Source: Nonomuraea sp. SBT364 (GTDB lineage: Bacteria > Actinomycetota > Actinomycetes > Streptosporangiales > Streptosporangiaceae). Taken from it: a stretch of 63,793 bases of DNA. The position numbers and the translations under genes were made by a program. The notes under the pieces were generated by a model. It saw nothing but the letters and a program-made list of their open reading frames with translations. It ran no database searches and was not told the origin of the DNA. The DNA is taken from positions 1 to 63,793 of the forward strand of contig NZ_LAVL01000041.1 of assembly GCF_001083785.1 (NCBI RefSeq), in the 5' to 3' direction. This document shows, one piece after another, positions 24,961 through 32,935 of the stretch (the stretch's first letter is position 1; each line of letters starts with the position of its first letter).

Positions 24961-26463
24961 ATGATCGTTCGTCTCCGTAAAGGCGTCATCCGTGCCCTCG
25001 CCGTGGCCACGGCTCTCGCCATGCCCCTCGCCCTCGCGCCACCGGCCCACGCCGGCGGGCACGTCGACGACGCCTTCGCCAGGCTGCTGGTGAAGAAGGT
25101 CAAGGGCACCGCCGTCAGCAAACATTTGAAGACCTTCCAGGCTCTCGCCACGGCCAACGGCGGCAACCGGGCGGCCGGCACGCCCGGATACGACGCCTCC
25201 CGCGACTACGTGGCCGACAAGCTGCGCAGAGCGGGTTACAAGGTCTCCCTCCAACCGATCAACTTCGTCGAGGGCTGGACGGAGAACACGCCGCCGGTGC
25301 TCGGCACGTACACCCCGAACGAGGACTTCTTCACCTTCCAGCCGTCGCCTCCCGGGGACGTGACGGCGGTCGTGCAGGGCGTGGACCTGACGCTGCCGCC
25401 GGCACCGGCGCCGTCGTCCACCAGCGGCTGCGAGGCGTCGGACTTCGCGGGCTTCCAGGCGGGCAACATCGCGCTCATCCAGCGCGGCACCTGCCCGTTC
25501 GCCACGAAGGTACGGCTCGCCGGGTTCGCCGGGGCGTCCGGGATCATCGTGTTCAACGAGGGCCAGCCTGGCCGGACCGAGGCCAACCCGCTGGACATCG
25601 GCGAGTGGCGGGCCGGGGTGCCGATGGTCTACGCCGACTTCGCCGTCGGCCAGGCGCTGGCCGCCACGCCGGGCACGCAGGTCCGGATCAAGGTCGACGC
25701 GACGCTGACGCTCGGCACCGACGAGAACGTGATCGCCGAGACCCGGCACGGCGACCCGCGCAACGTCGTCATGGTCGGCGGCCACCTCGACAGCGTCCCC
25801 GAGGGGCCCGGCATCAACGACAACGCCTCCGGCAGCGCCGCGATCCTGGAGACCGCGCTGCAGATGCGGCACTTCCCGGTCAAGAACAAGGTCCGCTTCG
25901 CGTTCTGGGCCGCCGAGGAGATCGGCCTGCTGGGCTCCGACCAGTATGTCGAGAGCCTGAGCCAGGCCGAGCGGGACCGGATCAGGGTCTACCTCAACTT
26001 CGACATGATCGCCTCACCCAACCACGCCACATTCCTCTATGACGGCGACGACTCCGACGCCACCGGCGCGCCCGAAGGACCGGCCGGATCGGCCCAGATC
26101 GAGGCCCAGTTCGAGGACTTCTACGACGCCCGGCGCCTGCCCACCATCGGCACCGACTTCGACGGCCGCTCCGACTACGGGGCGTTCATCGCGGTCGGCA
26201 TCCCGTCGGGCGGCATCTTCACCGGCGCCGAGCAGATCAAGACGCCCGAGCAGGCCGCGCTGTTCGGCGGCACGGCGGGCGTCGCCTTCGACGCCTGCTA
26301 CCACCAGGCGTGCGACACGCTGTCCAACGTCAACGCGACGGCCCTGGACGTGAACTCCGACGCGATCGCGGACTCCACGGCCAGGTACGCGTTCAACCTG
26401 CGGGACATCCCCCGCCGTTCGGCCGCCTCGACGACCTGGTCGGCGCCGGACGCCCGCGAGTAG
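24961..26463 (+). CDS. Secreted M28-family zinc aminopeptidase with PA domain
   Basis: A 500-residue secreted metallopeptidase. The signal peptide ends at about residue 32 (LALAPPAHAGG). A protease-associated (PA) domain is inserted at about residues 130-235 (IALIQRGTCPFATKVRLAG). The M28 di-zinc site is visible: His275 and Asp277 (GGHLDSVPEG), bridging Asp287 (INDNASG), and Glu319/Glu320 (FWAAEEIGLLGS). It should release N-terminal residues from extracellular peptides. It ends 50 bp from the convergent SnoaL-like gene, with a shared terminator between. Confidence 0.94.
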   Translation: MIVRLRKGVIRALAVATALAMPLALAPPAHAGGHVDDAFARLLVKKVKGTAVSKHLKTFQALATANGGNRAAGTPGYDASRDYVADKLRRAGYKVSLQPINFVEGWTENTPPVLGTYTPNEDFFTFQPSPPGDVTAVVQGVDLTLPPAPAPSSTSGCEASDFAGFQAGNIALIQRGTCPFATKVRLAGFAGASGIIVFNEGQPGRTEANPLDIGEWRAGVPMVYADFAVGQALAATPGTQVRIKVDATLTLGTDENVIAETRHGDPRNVVMVGGHLDSVPEGPGINDNASGSAAILETALQMRHFPVKNKVRFAFWAAEEIGLLGSDQYVESLSQAERDRIRVYLNFDMIASPNHATFLYDGDDSDATGAPEGPAGSAQIEAQFEDFYDARRLPTIGTDFDGRSDYGAFIAVGIPSGGIFTGAEQIKTPEQAALFGGTAGVAFDACYHQACDTLSNVNATALDVNSDAIADSTARYAFNLRDIPRRSAASTTWSAPDARE

Positions 26464-26473
26464 CCCCCGTCCC

Positions 26474-26501
26474 GCCGGTCCCGGGCGCGCCCGGGACCGG
26501 C
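26474..26501. terminator. Bidirectional terminator, 28-bp perfect palindrome
   Basis: GCCGGTCCCGGGCG followed by its exact complement makes a 28-bp perfect palindrome between the convergent genes ending at 26463 and 26513. It is the obvious two-way terminator. Confidence 0.85.
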
Positions 26502-26512
26502 GAGCGGCCTGG

Positions 26513-26974
26513 TCAGGCCGGAAACGCGCCGAGCTGCCGCATCTGGGAGAGGACGTCGACGACCGCCCAGGTCTCGGCGATCCGGCCGTCGGCGAAGCGG
26601 GCGACGAGGATCTCCTGGTACGTGACGGGCTTGCCGGTAGGCGCCAGGCCCATGTACTCGCCCCGATGCGTTCCGGTGCACGTGTTCCTGGTGACGACCT
26701 TGTCCCCTTCGGCGATCATGTCCTCGATCTCGACGTGAAGGTCGGGGAAGGCGCGATGGAGCGCCACGAGCACCTCCTTCAGGGTCTCCACCCCCGTCGT
26801 GCTGACGGGCAGCGGCGTGCGGATCAGCACGTCCGGATCGACGATCTCGTCGATCGTCGTCGAAATGATCTCCGGGTCCCCGGAGCTGACGGCGTCATGG
26901 AAGCGCCGGATCGTCTCCTTGTTTCTTTCCGCGACGGTGCGTTCTGCGGCGTTGCTTTCCGCGACGGTGGGCAT
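26513..26974 (-). CDS. SnoaL-like ester cyclase-family protein
   Basis: A 153-residue protein of the SnoaL-like/NTF2-fold 'ester cyclase' family: NKETIRRFHDAVSSGDPEII near the start, GVETLKEVLVALHRAFPDLHV, and the conserved core GTHRGEYMGLAPTGKPVTY. Most members are cytosolic and of unknown substrate; true polyketide cyclases are a minority. It is the last of four same-strand genes after the DGPF/ECF sigma pair (22-bp gap to the DoxX gene) and may belong to that regulon. Confidence 0.87.
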   Translation of the reverse strand: MPTVAESNAAERTVAERNKETIRRFHDAVSSGDPEIISTTIDEIVDPDVLIRTPLPVSTTGVETLKEVLVALHRAFPDLHVEIEDMIAEGDKVVTRNTCTGTHRGEYMGLAPTGKPVTYQEILVARFADGRIAETWAVVDVLSQMRQLGAFPA

Positions 26975-26996
26975 GGGGTTTCCTCTCGGTCGGGTT

Positions 26997-27368
26997 TCAC
27001 CAGCCGTAGGGGCCGAACCGCCCCCAGGCGACGAGGGCGGCGAGCACGAACAGCACGGCGGTGACCCGCAGCCCGGCCGGCTCCTTGCGGCGGATGTGCA
27101 TGGCCGCCGCCAGGGCCATCATGATCGCCAGCCCGGTCCCGGCGACCGGCGTCAGGACGGGTGCGACGCCGACGGCCGCCGGCACGACGAGGCCGATCGC
27201 GCCGAGCAGTTCCAGCACGCCGATGAGCCGTAGCGCGGTCCGGGAGAAGTCCCGCATCCACGGATGGCTGCCGGTCAGCCGGTCCTTCGGCCGGCCGGCC
27301 TTCACCGCGCCGGACATGGCGAACCCGGCGGCCAGGACGGCCTGCGCGATCCACAGGAGCACGTTCAC
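26997..27368 (-). CDS. DoxX-family membrane protein
   Basis: A 123-residue membrane protein with four helices, of the DoxX-like family: VLLWIAQAVLAAGFAMSGAV at the start, the LIGVLELLGAIGLVVPAAVG segment, and a C-terminal LFVLAALVAWGRFGPYGW. Members are linked to redox and thiol-stress responses or quinone handling, often without defined chemistry. It lies 51 bp after the ECF sigma gene on the same strand. Confidence 0.88.
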   Translation of the reverse strand: MNVLLWIAQAVLAAGFAMSGAVKAGRPKDRLTGSHPWMRDFSRTALRLIGVLELLGAIGLVVPAAVGVAPVLTPVAGTGLAIMMALAAAMHIRRKEPAGLRVTAVLFVLAALVAWGRFGPYGW

Positions 27369-27419
27369 ACCCAGGCGACGAACGAGCGGCAGCCCAGGGG
27401 ACAGCCGGGCCGGGGTGGA

Positions 27420-28631
27420 TCAGAGCTGTTCGAGCCGACGGGTGAGGAAGCGCCGTTCCGGAGGCGAGACGGCCAGCTCCAGCGCCCTGCGGTAGGCGGC
27501 CTCGGCCTCGGCGTCGCGGCCGAGACGGCGGAGCAACTCGCCGCGGGTGGAGTGGAAGTAGAGGTAGCCGTCCAGGTCGAGCCGGTCGACGGCGCGCAGC
27601 GCGGCGGCGGGGTCGCCGGCCTGGGCGAGCGCCACGGCGCGGTTGAGCTCGACCACCGCCGAACCGGTCAGGTCGGCCAGCCGCCGGTACAGCTCGGCGA
27701 CCTGCGGCCAGTCGACCCGCTCGCGCGTCTGGAGCGAGGCGATGGCGGCCTGGACGACGTACGCGCCGCGCCCGCCCAGCGCGATCGCCCGGTCGAGCAC
27801 CGCCCGCCCCTCGGCGATCTGGCGCGAGTCCCACAGCGACCGATCCTGGTCGTCGAGCAGCACCAGGTCCTCACCGTCCGCACCGTCCGCACCGTCCGCA
27901 CTGTCGGCACCGTCCGCGCCGTCCGGGCCGGTGAACCGCGCCCGCCGCCTGGCGTGGTGGATCAGCATCAGCGCCAGGAGCCCGAGCGCCTCCGGCTCCC
28001 CCGGCACCAGCGCGGCCAGCACCCGCCCCAGGCGGATGGCCTCGGCGCCGAGGTCGACGCGGCCGCCGTAGCCCTCGTTGTAGATCAGGTAGAGGACGGC
28101 CAGCACCGCGTCGAGCCGGTCGGGCAGCAGGTGCGCGCCGGGGACCGAGAACGGGATCCCGGCCGCCTTGATCTTGGCCTTGGCGCGGGTCAGGCGCCGT
28201 TTCATGGTCTCCTCGGACACGAGGAACGCCCGGGCGATCTCGGCGGTGTTCAGCCCGCCGAGGGCTCGCAGCGTGAGCGCCACCTGCCCGTCCAGCGGCA
28301 GCGCCGGATGGCAGCAGGTGAAGATCAGCTCAAGTCGCTCGTCCCTGATCAACGTGTCGTCGACCTCGTCCACGGTGGCCTCCGGCGCCGCCAGCAGGTG
28401 CATCTTCCCGGCCAGGGCGCGTTCCCGGCGCAGCCGGTCGATCGCCCGGTTGCGGGCCGTCGTCACCAGCCACGCCCCGGGCTTGTCCGGGACACCGGTC
28501 ACCGGCCAGCGCCGCGCAGCGACGGCGAACGCCTCCTGCGCGGCCTCCTCCGCCCGGTCGAAGTCGCCGAGGAACCCGACCAGCGACGCCACGACCCGGC
28601 CCCACTCGTCGCGGAACGCCTCCTCCAGCAT
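27420..28631 (-). CDS. ECF sigma factor with C-terminal TPR-like domain (ECF42 type)
   Basis: A 403-residue RNA polymerase sigma factor. Region 2 is at about 1-70 (DFDRAEEAAQEAFAVAARRW), region 4 at about 115-165 (GGLNTAEIARAFLVSEETMK). A long C-terminal domain follows, with TPR-like helices near the end (LYFHSTRGELLRRLGRDAEA), as in ECF42 sigma factors, which need this domain rather than an anti-sigma factor. The gene starts 2 bp after the DGPF-protein stop, the diagnostic ECF42 context. A (DGA)n linker at about residues 235-255 is encoded by 9-bp tandem repeats and may vary between strains. Confidence 0.92.
   Translation of the reverse strand: MLEEAFRDEWGRVVASLVGFLGDFDRAEEAAQEAFAVAARRWPVTGVPDKPGAWLVTTARNRAIDRLRRERALAGKMHLLAAPEATVDEVDDTLIRDERLELIFTCCHPALPLDGQVALTLRALGGLNTAEIARAFLVSEETMKRRLTRAKAKIKAAGIPFSVPGAHLLPDRLDAVLAVLYLIYNEGYGGRVDLGAEAIRLGRVLAALVPGEPEALGLLALMLIHHARRRARFTGPDGADGADSADGADGADGEDLVLLDDQDRSLWDSRQIAEGRAVLDRAIALGGRGAYVVQAAIASLQTRERVDWPQVAELYRRLADLTGSAVVELNRAVALAQAGDPAAALRAVDRLDLDGYLYFHSTRGELLRRLGRDAEAEAAYRRALELAVSPPERRFLTRRLEQL
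27872..27925. repeat. 9-bp tandem repeat in the sigma-factor linker
   Basis: Six units of CACCGTCCG or one- to two-base variants, in frame, encoding an acidic Asp-Gly-Ala linker. Such repeats gain and lose units by slippage without frameshift. Confidence 0.85.
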
Positions 28632-28633
28632 GG

Positions 28634-29002
28634 TCAGGGCCGCGCCACCGGCCTGATCTCCACCGGCCTGATCTCCACCGGCCTGATTTCCACCGTGCCG
28701 CCGAACCGCACCGCCGGGATGCGCGCGGCCAGCTCCGCCGCCTCGTCCAGGTCGGCCGCCTCGATCAGGCAGAAGCCGCCGAGCACCTCCTTGGTGTCCG
28801 CGAACGGGCCGTCGGTCATCAGCGTCCGGCCACCGGCCACCCGCACACAGGTCGCCGTCTCCGCGGGCTGCAACTGGGCGGCGCCGACATAGCGGTCGTC
28901 GTCGGCCAGCGCGAAGTAGTCGGCCCGGGCCGCCTCGCGTTCGGCGTCCGACAGCTTCTCCAGGTAGCCGGGGTCGGCGTAGATCATCAAGGCGTACCGC
29001 AT
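28634..29002 (-). CDS. DGPF/YCII-domain protein
   Basis: A 122-residue YCII-related protein with the signature DGPF (LMTDGPFADTKEVLGGFCLI) and the usual start MRYALMIYADPG. DGPF proteins accompany ECF42 sigma factors and are thought to act in or with their signalling; biochemical activity is unclear. ATG 29002 has GGAGGA upstream. The C-terminus is (EIRPV)3, encoded by a 15-bp tandem repeat. The downstream sigma gene begins 2 bp later. Confidence 0.92.
   Translation of the reverse strand: MRYALMIYADPGYLEKLSDAEREAARADYFALADDDRYVGAAQLQPAETATCVRVAGGRTLMTDGPFADTKEVLGGFCLIEAADLDEAAELAARIPAVRFGGTVEIRPVEIRPVEIRPVARP
28646..28690. repeat. 15-bp tandem repeat at the end of the DGPF gene
   Basis: Three copies of CACCGGCCTGATCTC (third copy has one change), in frame, giving the C-terminal repeat EIRPV. 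Confidence 0.88.
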
Positions 29003-29133
29003 CGCATCCTCCGCGCAGGGGGTTCCCATCTTCACGACGAACGGGCGGCGGCGGAAGGGACACCATCGCATCCCCTGCTTTCCGGAGTGTGGAGGCTGCC
29101 GCAGCCCCTGCCGAAAATCTGTCGCGGCCGTAG

Positions 29134-29162
29134 TAGACATTCGCGGGCGAGGGGGGTAATGT
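29134..29162 (+). promoter_or_regulatory. Sigma-70-type promoter of the 29-kb leader
   Basis: TAGACA (29134-29139), a 17-bp spacer and TAATGT (29157-29162). It predicts a start near 29169, about 420 nt before the MerR-like gene. Confidence 0.6.
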
Positions 29163-29168
29163 TCCTGA

Positions 29169-29588
29169 CATCGCAAGGACGGATTCGCCGGGCGGCAGAA
29201 GTTAGCACGAGCACCACGACGAACCGCCCGGAGCAGTTGGATGGCAGAAGGTCGGACGAGACGGGCCAGCGCAGTAGACAGGGCCCTGACCGTGGACGCG
29301 CTGCCGGAGTTGAAGTTGGACAGAGGTCCGGAAGAGAGATGAAGGGAGTGTTGACGCCATCGGGATCGCCCGTTGCCGGCTGACTATCGCCGCTCGGGTA
29401 CCGCAGTTCCACAGATAGGAAGGTGGTCTACGGTCACGCATCCGCGATCCGCGCATCACCGCCGCTCAGTGCGGCGGATGCGGAAAACAGTAAGCCGGTC
29501 TGATGGCCGGTAGATGGTGTTGAACTCTTCGGGGCCCCGGCGCGACATGGCGCCGGGGCCCCCTGTGCGCGTCAACGGAAAGGACTAT
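29169..29588 (+). ncRNA. Long non-coding leader or small RNA upstream of the MerR-like gene
   Basis: About 420 nt follow the promoter with no convincing gene. A possible 74-codon frame from ATG 29159 lacks the third-position GC bias of every real gene here and has no ribosome site. The stretch contains GCCGC-TCAGT-GCGGC (29451-29475 region) and ends in a very stable hairpin (29531-29562). It could be a regulated leader of the MerR-like gene or a free small RNA ending at the hairpin. I do not recognise an RNA family. Confidence 0.4.
29531..29562. terminator. 13-bp GC-rich hairpin before the MerR-like gene
   Basis: GGGGCCCCGGCGC and its exact complement enclose a GACATG loop. It lies 26 bp upstream of the start codon, with no T tract. 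It would act as a terminator or attenuator of the upstream transcript. Confidence 0.65.
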
Positions 29589-29975
29589 ATGGATCAACGT
29601 CGTTCGAATGCCGAGGGTGACACGCTCGCTCGCGGCACGATTGCCGAAACGGCCGAACTCACGGCCGAAGACCGGTTCGATGACGAGGACTACCCCGCTT
29701 ACAGCATGGGCGCGGCCGCCGAGATGCTCGGCGTCACACCGACGTTCCTGCGGGCTCTGGGCGCCGCCAAGCTGATCGAACCGAAACGTTCCGGCGGTGG
29801 TCACCGCCGCTACTCCCGATACCAGCTCCGCCTGGCGGCCCGGGCCCGCGAACTCGTCGACCAGGGCACCCCGGTGGAAGCCGCCTGCCGGATCATCATC
29901 CTGGAGGACCAGCTCGCCGAGGCGCTGCGCATCAACGCCGCCTACGTACGCGAGCGCGCGGCGGAGGACCGCTAG
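29589..29975 (+). CDS. MerR-like helix-turn-helix regulator
   Basis: A 128-residue small regulator with a MerR-type winged helix at about residues 35-80 (AYSMGAAAEMLGVTPTFLRA, then SGGGHRRYSRYQL) and an acidic N-terminus. The C-terminal helix (about 95-128) is shorter than in metal or drug sensors, so it may not bind a ligand. ATG 29589 has a GGAAAGGAC site; the longer frame would translate the hairpin. The unusual leader suggests control at the RNA level. Targets are unknown. Confidence 0.85.
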   Translation: MDQRRSNAEGDTLARGTIAETAELTAEDRFDDEDYPAYSMGAAAEMLGVTPTFLRALGAAKLIEPKRSGGGHRRYSRYQLRLAARARELVDQGTPVEAACRIIILEDQLAEALRINAAYVRERAAEDR

Positions 29976-30062
29976 CGCCGCGACCCTCGTCACCCTGCGG
30001 CCTGGTCCTGACTGCGCTGACCAGGCCACCCGGCGTGAAGGCACCCGGCGTCACAGCAGACG

Positions 30063-31280
30063 TCACAGCAGGCGCAGGTCGACGGCGTCGGCCATCGCCC
30101 GGTAGCCGGCGGCGTTGGGGTGGAGATGGTCGCCCCCGTCGAAGGCGGGCCGGATCCGGTCGGGGTCGGCCGGGTCGGCGACGGCGCGCTCGAAGTCGGC
30201 CACCGCGTCGAACTCACCGCTGGTGCGGATCCACGCGTTCACCGCGTCGCGGGTCCGCTCGGCCTCGTCGGTGTGGAACTCGTACCCCTTCGCGGGCAGC
30301 AGGGTGCCGCCGACGATCCGGACCCCGTGCGCGTGGGCGGCGCGGATGAGCTCGCGGTAGCCGGCGATCAGGTCCCCGGCGCCGACCTTGACCGCGGGCG
30401 TGGTGCAGGGAGTGGGGTCCTGGTAGCCCATGAGGATGTCGTTGATGCCCTCCAGCACGATCACGGTCCTGACGCCGGGCTGGGCGAGCACGTCCCGGTG
30501 GAAGCGGGCGACGCCTCGATCCCCCAGGCACGCCGAGTCGGCCAGCAGGCGGTTGCCGCCGATGCCGAGGTTGAGCACCGGCCTGCGGCCGTCCAGCCGG
30601 CGGGCGAGCGCGTCGGGGTAGCGCTCGTCGGCGTCCTGGGTGGCGCCGTACCCGTCGGTGATGGAGTCGCCGAAGGCCGCCACCGCGCCCCGGCCGGCCC
30701 GGACGTCCACGCCGGCCAGGTAGAACCACGAGATGTTGGTCTCGGTGAACGCGGCCGCGCCGGCGTCGCGGGTGTGGTCGCCGGCGGCCCGATAGGACGT
30801 CGCCACGGCGAGGTTGTGGTAGGTGGCCGGGCCGGTCGCGCCCCGGAAGTAGAGCGTCACCGCCAGCCGCTCGCCCGCCTTGACCGGGAGCCGCACCGGG
30901 TCACTGGCGGCGTGCCCGCCGGCCGGGATACGCACGGAGGCGGAGCGGTGGAAGGTGAGCGGGCGCAGCGTGCCCGGCCGCACGCCCGCACCCGTGTCCG
31001 CCCTGCCCACGCTGGCGCCGGTCAGCCGGAGGGGTGTGCCGCCATGGGCGTTCGACAAACGGACGCGGATCTCGGGGCCGCCGGCGGTCACCCGGACCAC
31101 CTGGCGCACCGAGTGGTTCTCGAAGCCCTTCTCCGCCCACGTGGGGTACCACACGTCGGCCGACGGGCGCTGGACGGCGGTCGCCCAGGCACCCGTCCAC
31201 CTGCCGGTTCCGGCGGCGGCGGTGGCCGGCGCGGCCATGAGGGCGGCCACCAGTGAGGCGGCCGTCAGGATCTTCAGCAT
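30063..31280 (-). CDS. Secreted SGNH/GDSL-family hydrolase
   Basis: A 405-residue secreted esterase/lipase-type SGNH hydrolase. The signal peptide covers residues 1-23 (LVAALMAAPATAAAG). An N-terminal beta-domain (about 30-190) precedes the catalytic domain: block I AFGDSITDGYG (Ser), block II LGIGGNRLL, block III LEGINDI (Asn), block V DHLHPN (Asp/His). ATG 31280 has AAGGAG upstream. It probably deacylates a polysaccharide or lipid outside the cell. It diverges from the AhpD-like gene. Confidence 0.93.
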   Translation of the reverse strand: MLKILTAASLVAALMAAPATAAAGTGRWTGAWATAVQRPSADVWYPTWAEKGFENHSVRQVVRVTAGGPEIRVRLSNAHGGTPLRLTGASVGRADTGAGVRPGTLRPLTFHRSASVRIPAGGHAASDPVRLPVKAGERLAVTLYFRGATGPATYHNLAVATSYRAAGDHTRDAGAAAFTETNISWFYLAGVDVRAGRGAVAAFGDSITDGYGATQDADERYPDALARRLDGRRPVLNLGIGGNRLLADSACLGDRGVARFHRDVLAQPGVRTVIVLEGINDILMGYQDPTPCTTPAVKVGAGDLIAGYRELIRAAHAHGVRIVGGTLLPAKGYEFHTDEAERTRDAVNAWIRTSGEFDAVADFERAVADPADPDRIRPAFDGGDHLHPNAAGYRAMADAVDLRLL

Positions 31281-31407
31281 GGAACGCTCCTTCGTCAAGG
31301 TGGTGTAACCCGGTTGACGGAGGCGCGCGGAGAAAGGTGACTCCTGTCCCGTCGAGCCGGACTTGTTCGTCCATGGGGTGACAGCGAATCCGGCAGAGGA
31401 GTTCACC

Positions 31408-31881
31408 ATGGACGCCCGTTTCGACTACGCGGACACCCCGGTCGCGGCCAAGGTCGCGAAGTACGTCGTCTCCGCGAGCAAGGCCGTGCACGATTCGACG
31501 CTTCCCGCCGCGACGCAGGAGCTGGTGGCCTTGCGCGTCAGCCAGATCAACGGCTGCGCCGTCTGCGTCGACCAGCACACCAAGGACGCGGCGCACGCGG
31601 GGGAATCCTCCGTGCGGCTCAACCTGGTCGCGACGTGGCGGGAGGCGAAGGTCTTCACCGAGGCCGAGCGGGCCGCCCTGGAGCTGGCCGAGCAGGGCAC
31701 CCGCATCGCGGACGCGGCCGGCGGCGTCACCGACGAGGTGTGGGCGAACGCGGTCAAGCACTACGACCAGGAGCAGCTCGGCGCCCTGGTGTCCACCATC
31801 GCCCTCATGAACACCTGGAACCGCCTCAACGTCATCACCCGGCAGCCCGCCGGCGACTACACGCCCGGCCAATGGGGTTAG
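31408..31881 (+). CDS. AhpD/carboxymuconolactone decarboxylase-family protein
   Basis: A 157-residue alkylhydroperoxidase-like protein. The redox CxxC is in ISQINGCAVCVDQHTKD-like context (QINGCAVCVDQHTKDA), followed by the AhpD-type helix pattern. ATG 31408 has AGAGGAG upstream. Members reduce peroxides through the disulfide, or serve in unassigned oxidoreductase roles. It stands alone. Confidence 0.91.
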   Translation: MDARFDYADTPVAAKVAKYVVSASKAVHDSTLPAATQELVALRVSQINGCAVCVDQHTKDAAHAGESSVRLNLVATWREAKVFTEAERAALELAEQGTRIADAAGGVTDEVWANAVKHYDQEQLGALVSTIALMNTWNRLNVITRQPAGDYTPGQWG

Positions 31882-32009
31882 GGGGCGCTTCCACGGACAC
31901 GACAGGCGACGGCGGCCGGCGGTCGAGCGGGTGCCCCCGGCTCCGTCCCCCCCTGCACCGGCAGGCTCTCCTGGGGTTAGGCTCGCCCTGATCCGACAGG
32001 GGAGGGCGT

Positions 32010-32891
32010 ATGCGTGTAGTCGTCACCGGAGCGCACGGCAAGGTGGGCCGGGCGGCGACCCGGGCGCTGACGGCGGCCGGGCACGAGGTGACCGCGGTCG
32101 ACGTCACCCGCCCGGTGTGGGAGCGCCCCGACCCGGGCGAGCCGGCCTACAAGCAGGCCGACCTGACCGACGCCGGCCAGGCGTTCGCCGTCGTGCGGGG
32201 CGCGGACGCGGTGGTGCACGCCGCCGCCATCCCCGACCCGACGGCCAACGCCCCGCACGTGGTGTTCCACAACAACGTGATGGCCACGTTCAACATGGCC
32301 GAAGCGGCGATCGCGGCGGGCGTGACCCGGTTCGTGAACATCTCCAGCGAGACCGTCCCCGGCTTCTTCTTCGCCGAGCACCCGGCCCTGCCGGAGTACG
32401 CCCCGGTCGACGAGGAGCACCCGATCCGCCCGCAGGACCCGTACGCCCTGTCGAAGCACTTCGGCGAGCAGCTGATGGACGCGGCCGTGCGCCGTTCGCC
32501 GATCCGCTGCGTCTCGCTGCGCCCGAGCTGGGTGCAGCACGAGGGCAACTACGAGCGCAACCTGGGCCCGTGGGTGCGGGGCGAGGCCGAGGGCAGCTCG
32601 GGCCTGTGGAGCTACATCGACGTGTACGACCTGGCCGACGCCATCGTGCTGGCCACCGAGTGCGACCTGCCGGGTCACGAGGTGTTCTACATCGCCTCCC
32701 CCGACAACGGCGGCGGCCGTGACCTGGAGGCGCTCATCCGCAAGCACTACGGCGACGCCGTCCGGGTGCGCCCGCTGCCGAGGCCGGACGCCTCCGGCAT
32801 CTCGTGCGCCAAGGCCACCCGGCTGCTCGGCTGGCAGCCCAGGCGCTCGTGGCGCGACTACCTGGACGAGAACGGCCGCAGCAAGGGGTAG
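32010..32891 (+). CDS. NAD-dependent epimerase/dehydratase-family protein
   Basis: A 293-residue extended SDR. The Rossmann motif VVTGAHGKVGRAA is at residue 3, and the catalytic YxxxK is in DPYALSKHFGEQLMD. NISSETVPG supplies the Ser. It should act on a nucleotide sugar or related substrate. ATG 32010 has GGGGAGGG upstream. No glycan cluster surrounds it. It ends at a strong shared terminator. Confidence 0.9.
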   Translation: MRVVVTGAHGKVGRAATRALTAAGHEVTAVDVTRPVWERPDPGEPAYKQADLTDAGQAFAVVRGADAVVHAAAIPDPTANAPHVVFHNNVMATFNMAEAAIAAGVTRFVNISSETVPGFFFAEHPALPEYAPVDEEHPIRPQDPYALSKHFGEQLMDAAVRRSPIRCVSLRPSWVQHEGNYERNLGPWVRGEAEGSSGLWSYIDVYDLADAIVLATECDLPGHEVFYIASPDNGGGRDLEALIRKHYGDAVRVRPLPRPDASGISCAKATRLLGWQPRRSWRDYLDENGRSKG

Positions 32892-32925
32892 GGGCCGCCG
32901 CCCCCGGCAGAAAGGCGGCGGCCCC
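32891..32925. terminator. Bidirectional terminator
   Basis: GGGGCCGCCGCC and GGCGGCGGCCCC form a 12-bp perfect stem with an 11-nt loop between the convergent epimerase and ABC binding-protein genes. Confidence 0.88.
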
Positions 32926-32935
32926 GGTCTGTGTG

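Noticed and set aside
29159..29383. A 74-residue protein in the leader before the MerR-like gene
   Set aside because: Third-position GC is far lower than in neighbouring genes, the composition is low complexity (Arg, Gly, Thr, Ser), and no ribosome site precedes it.
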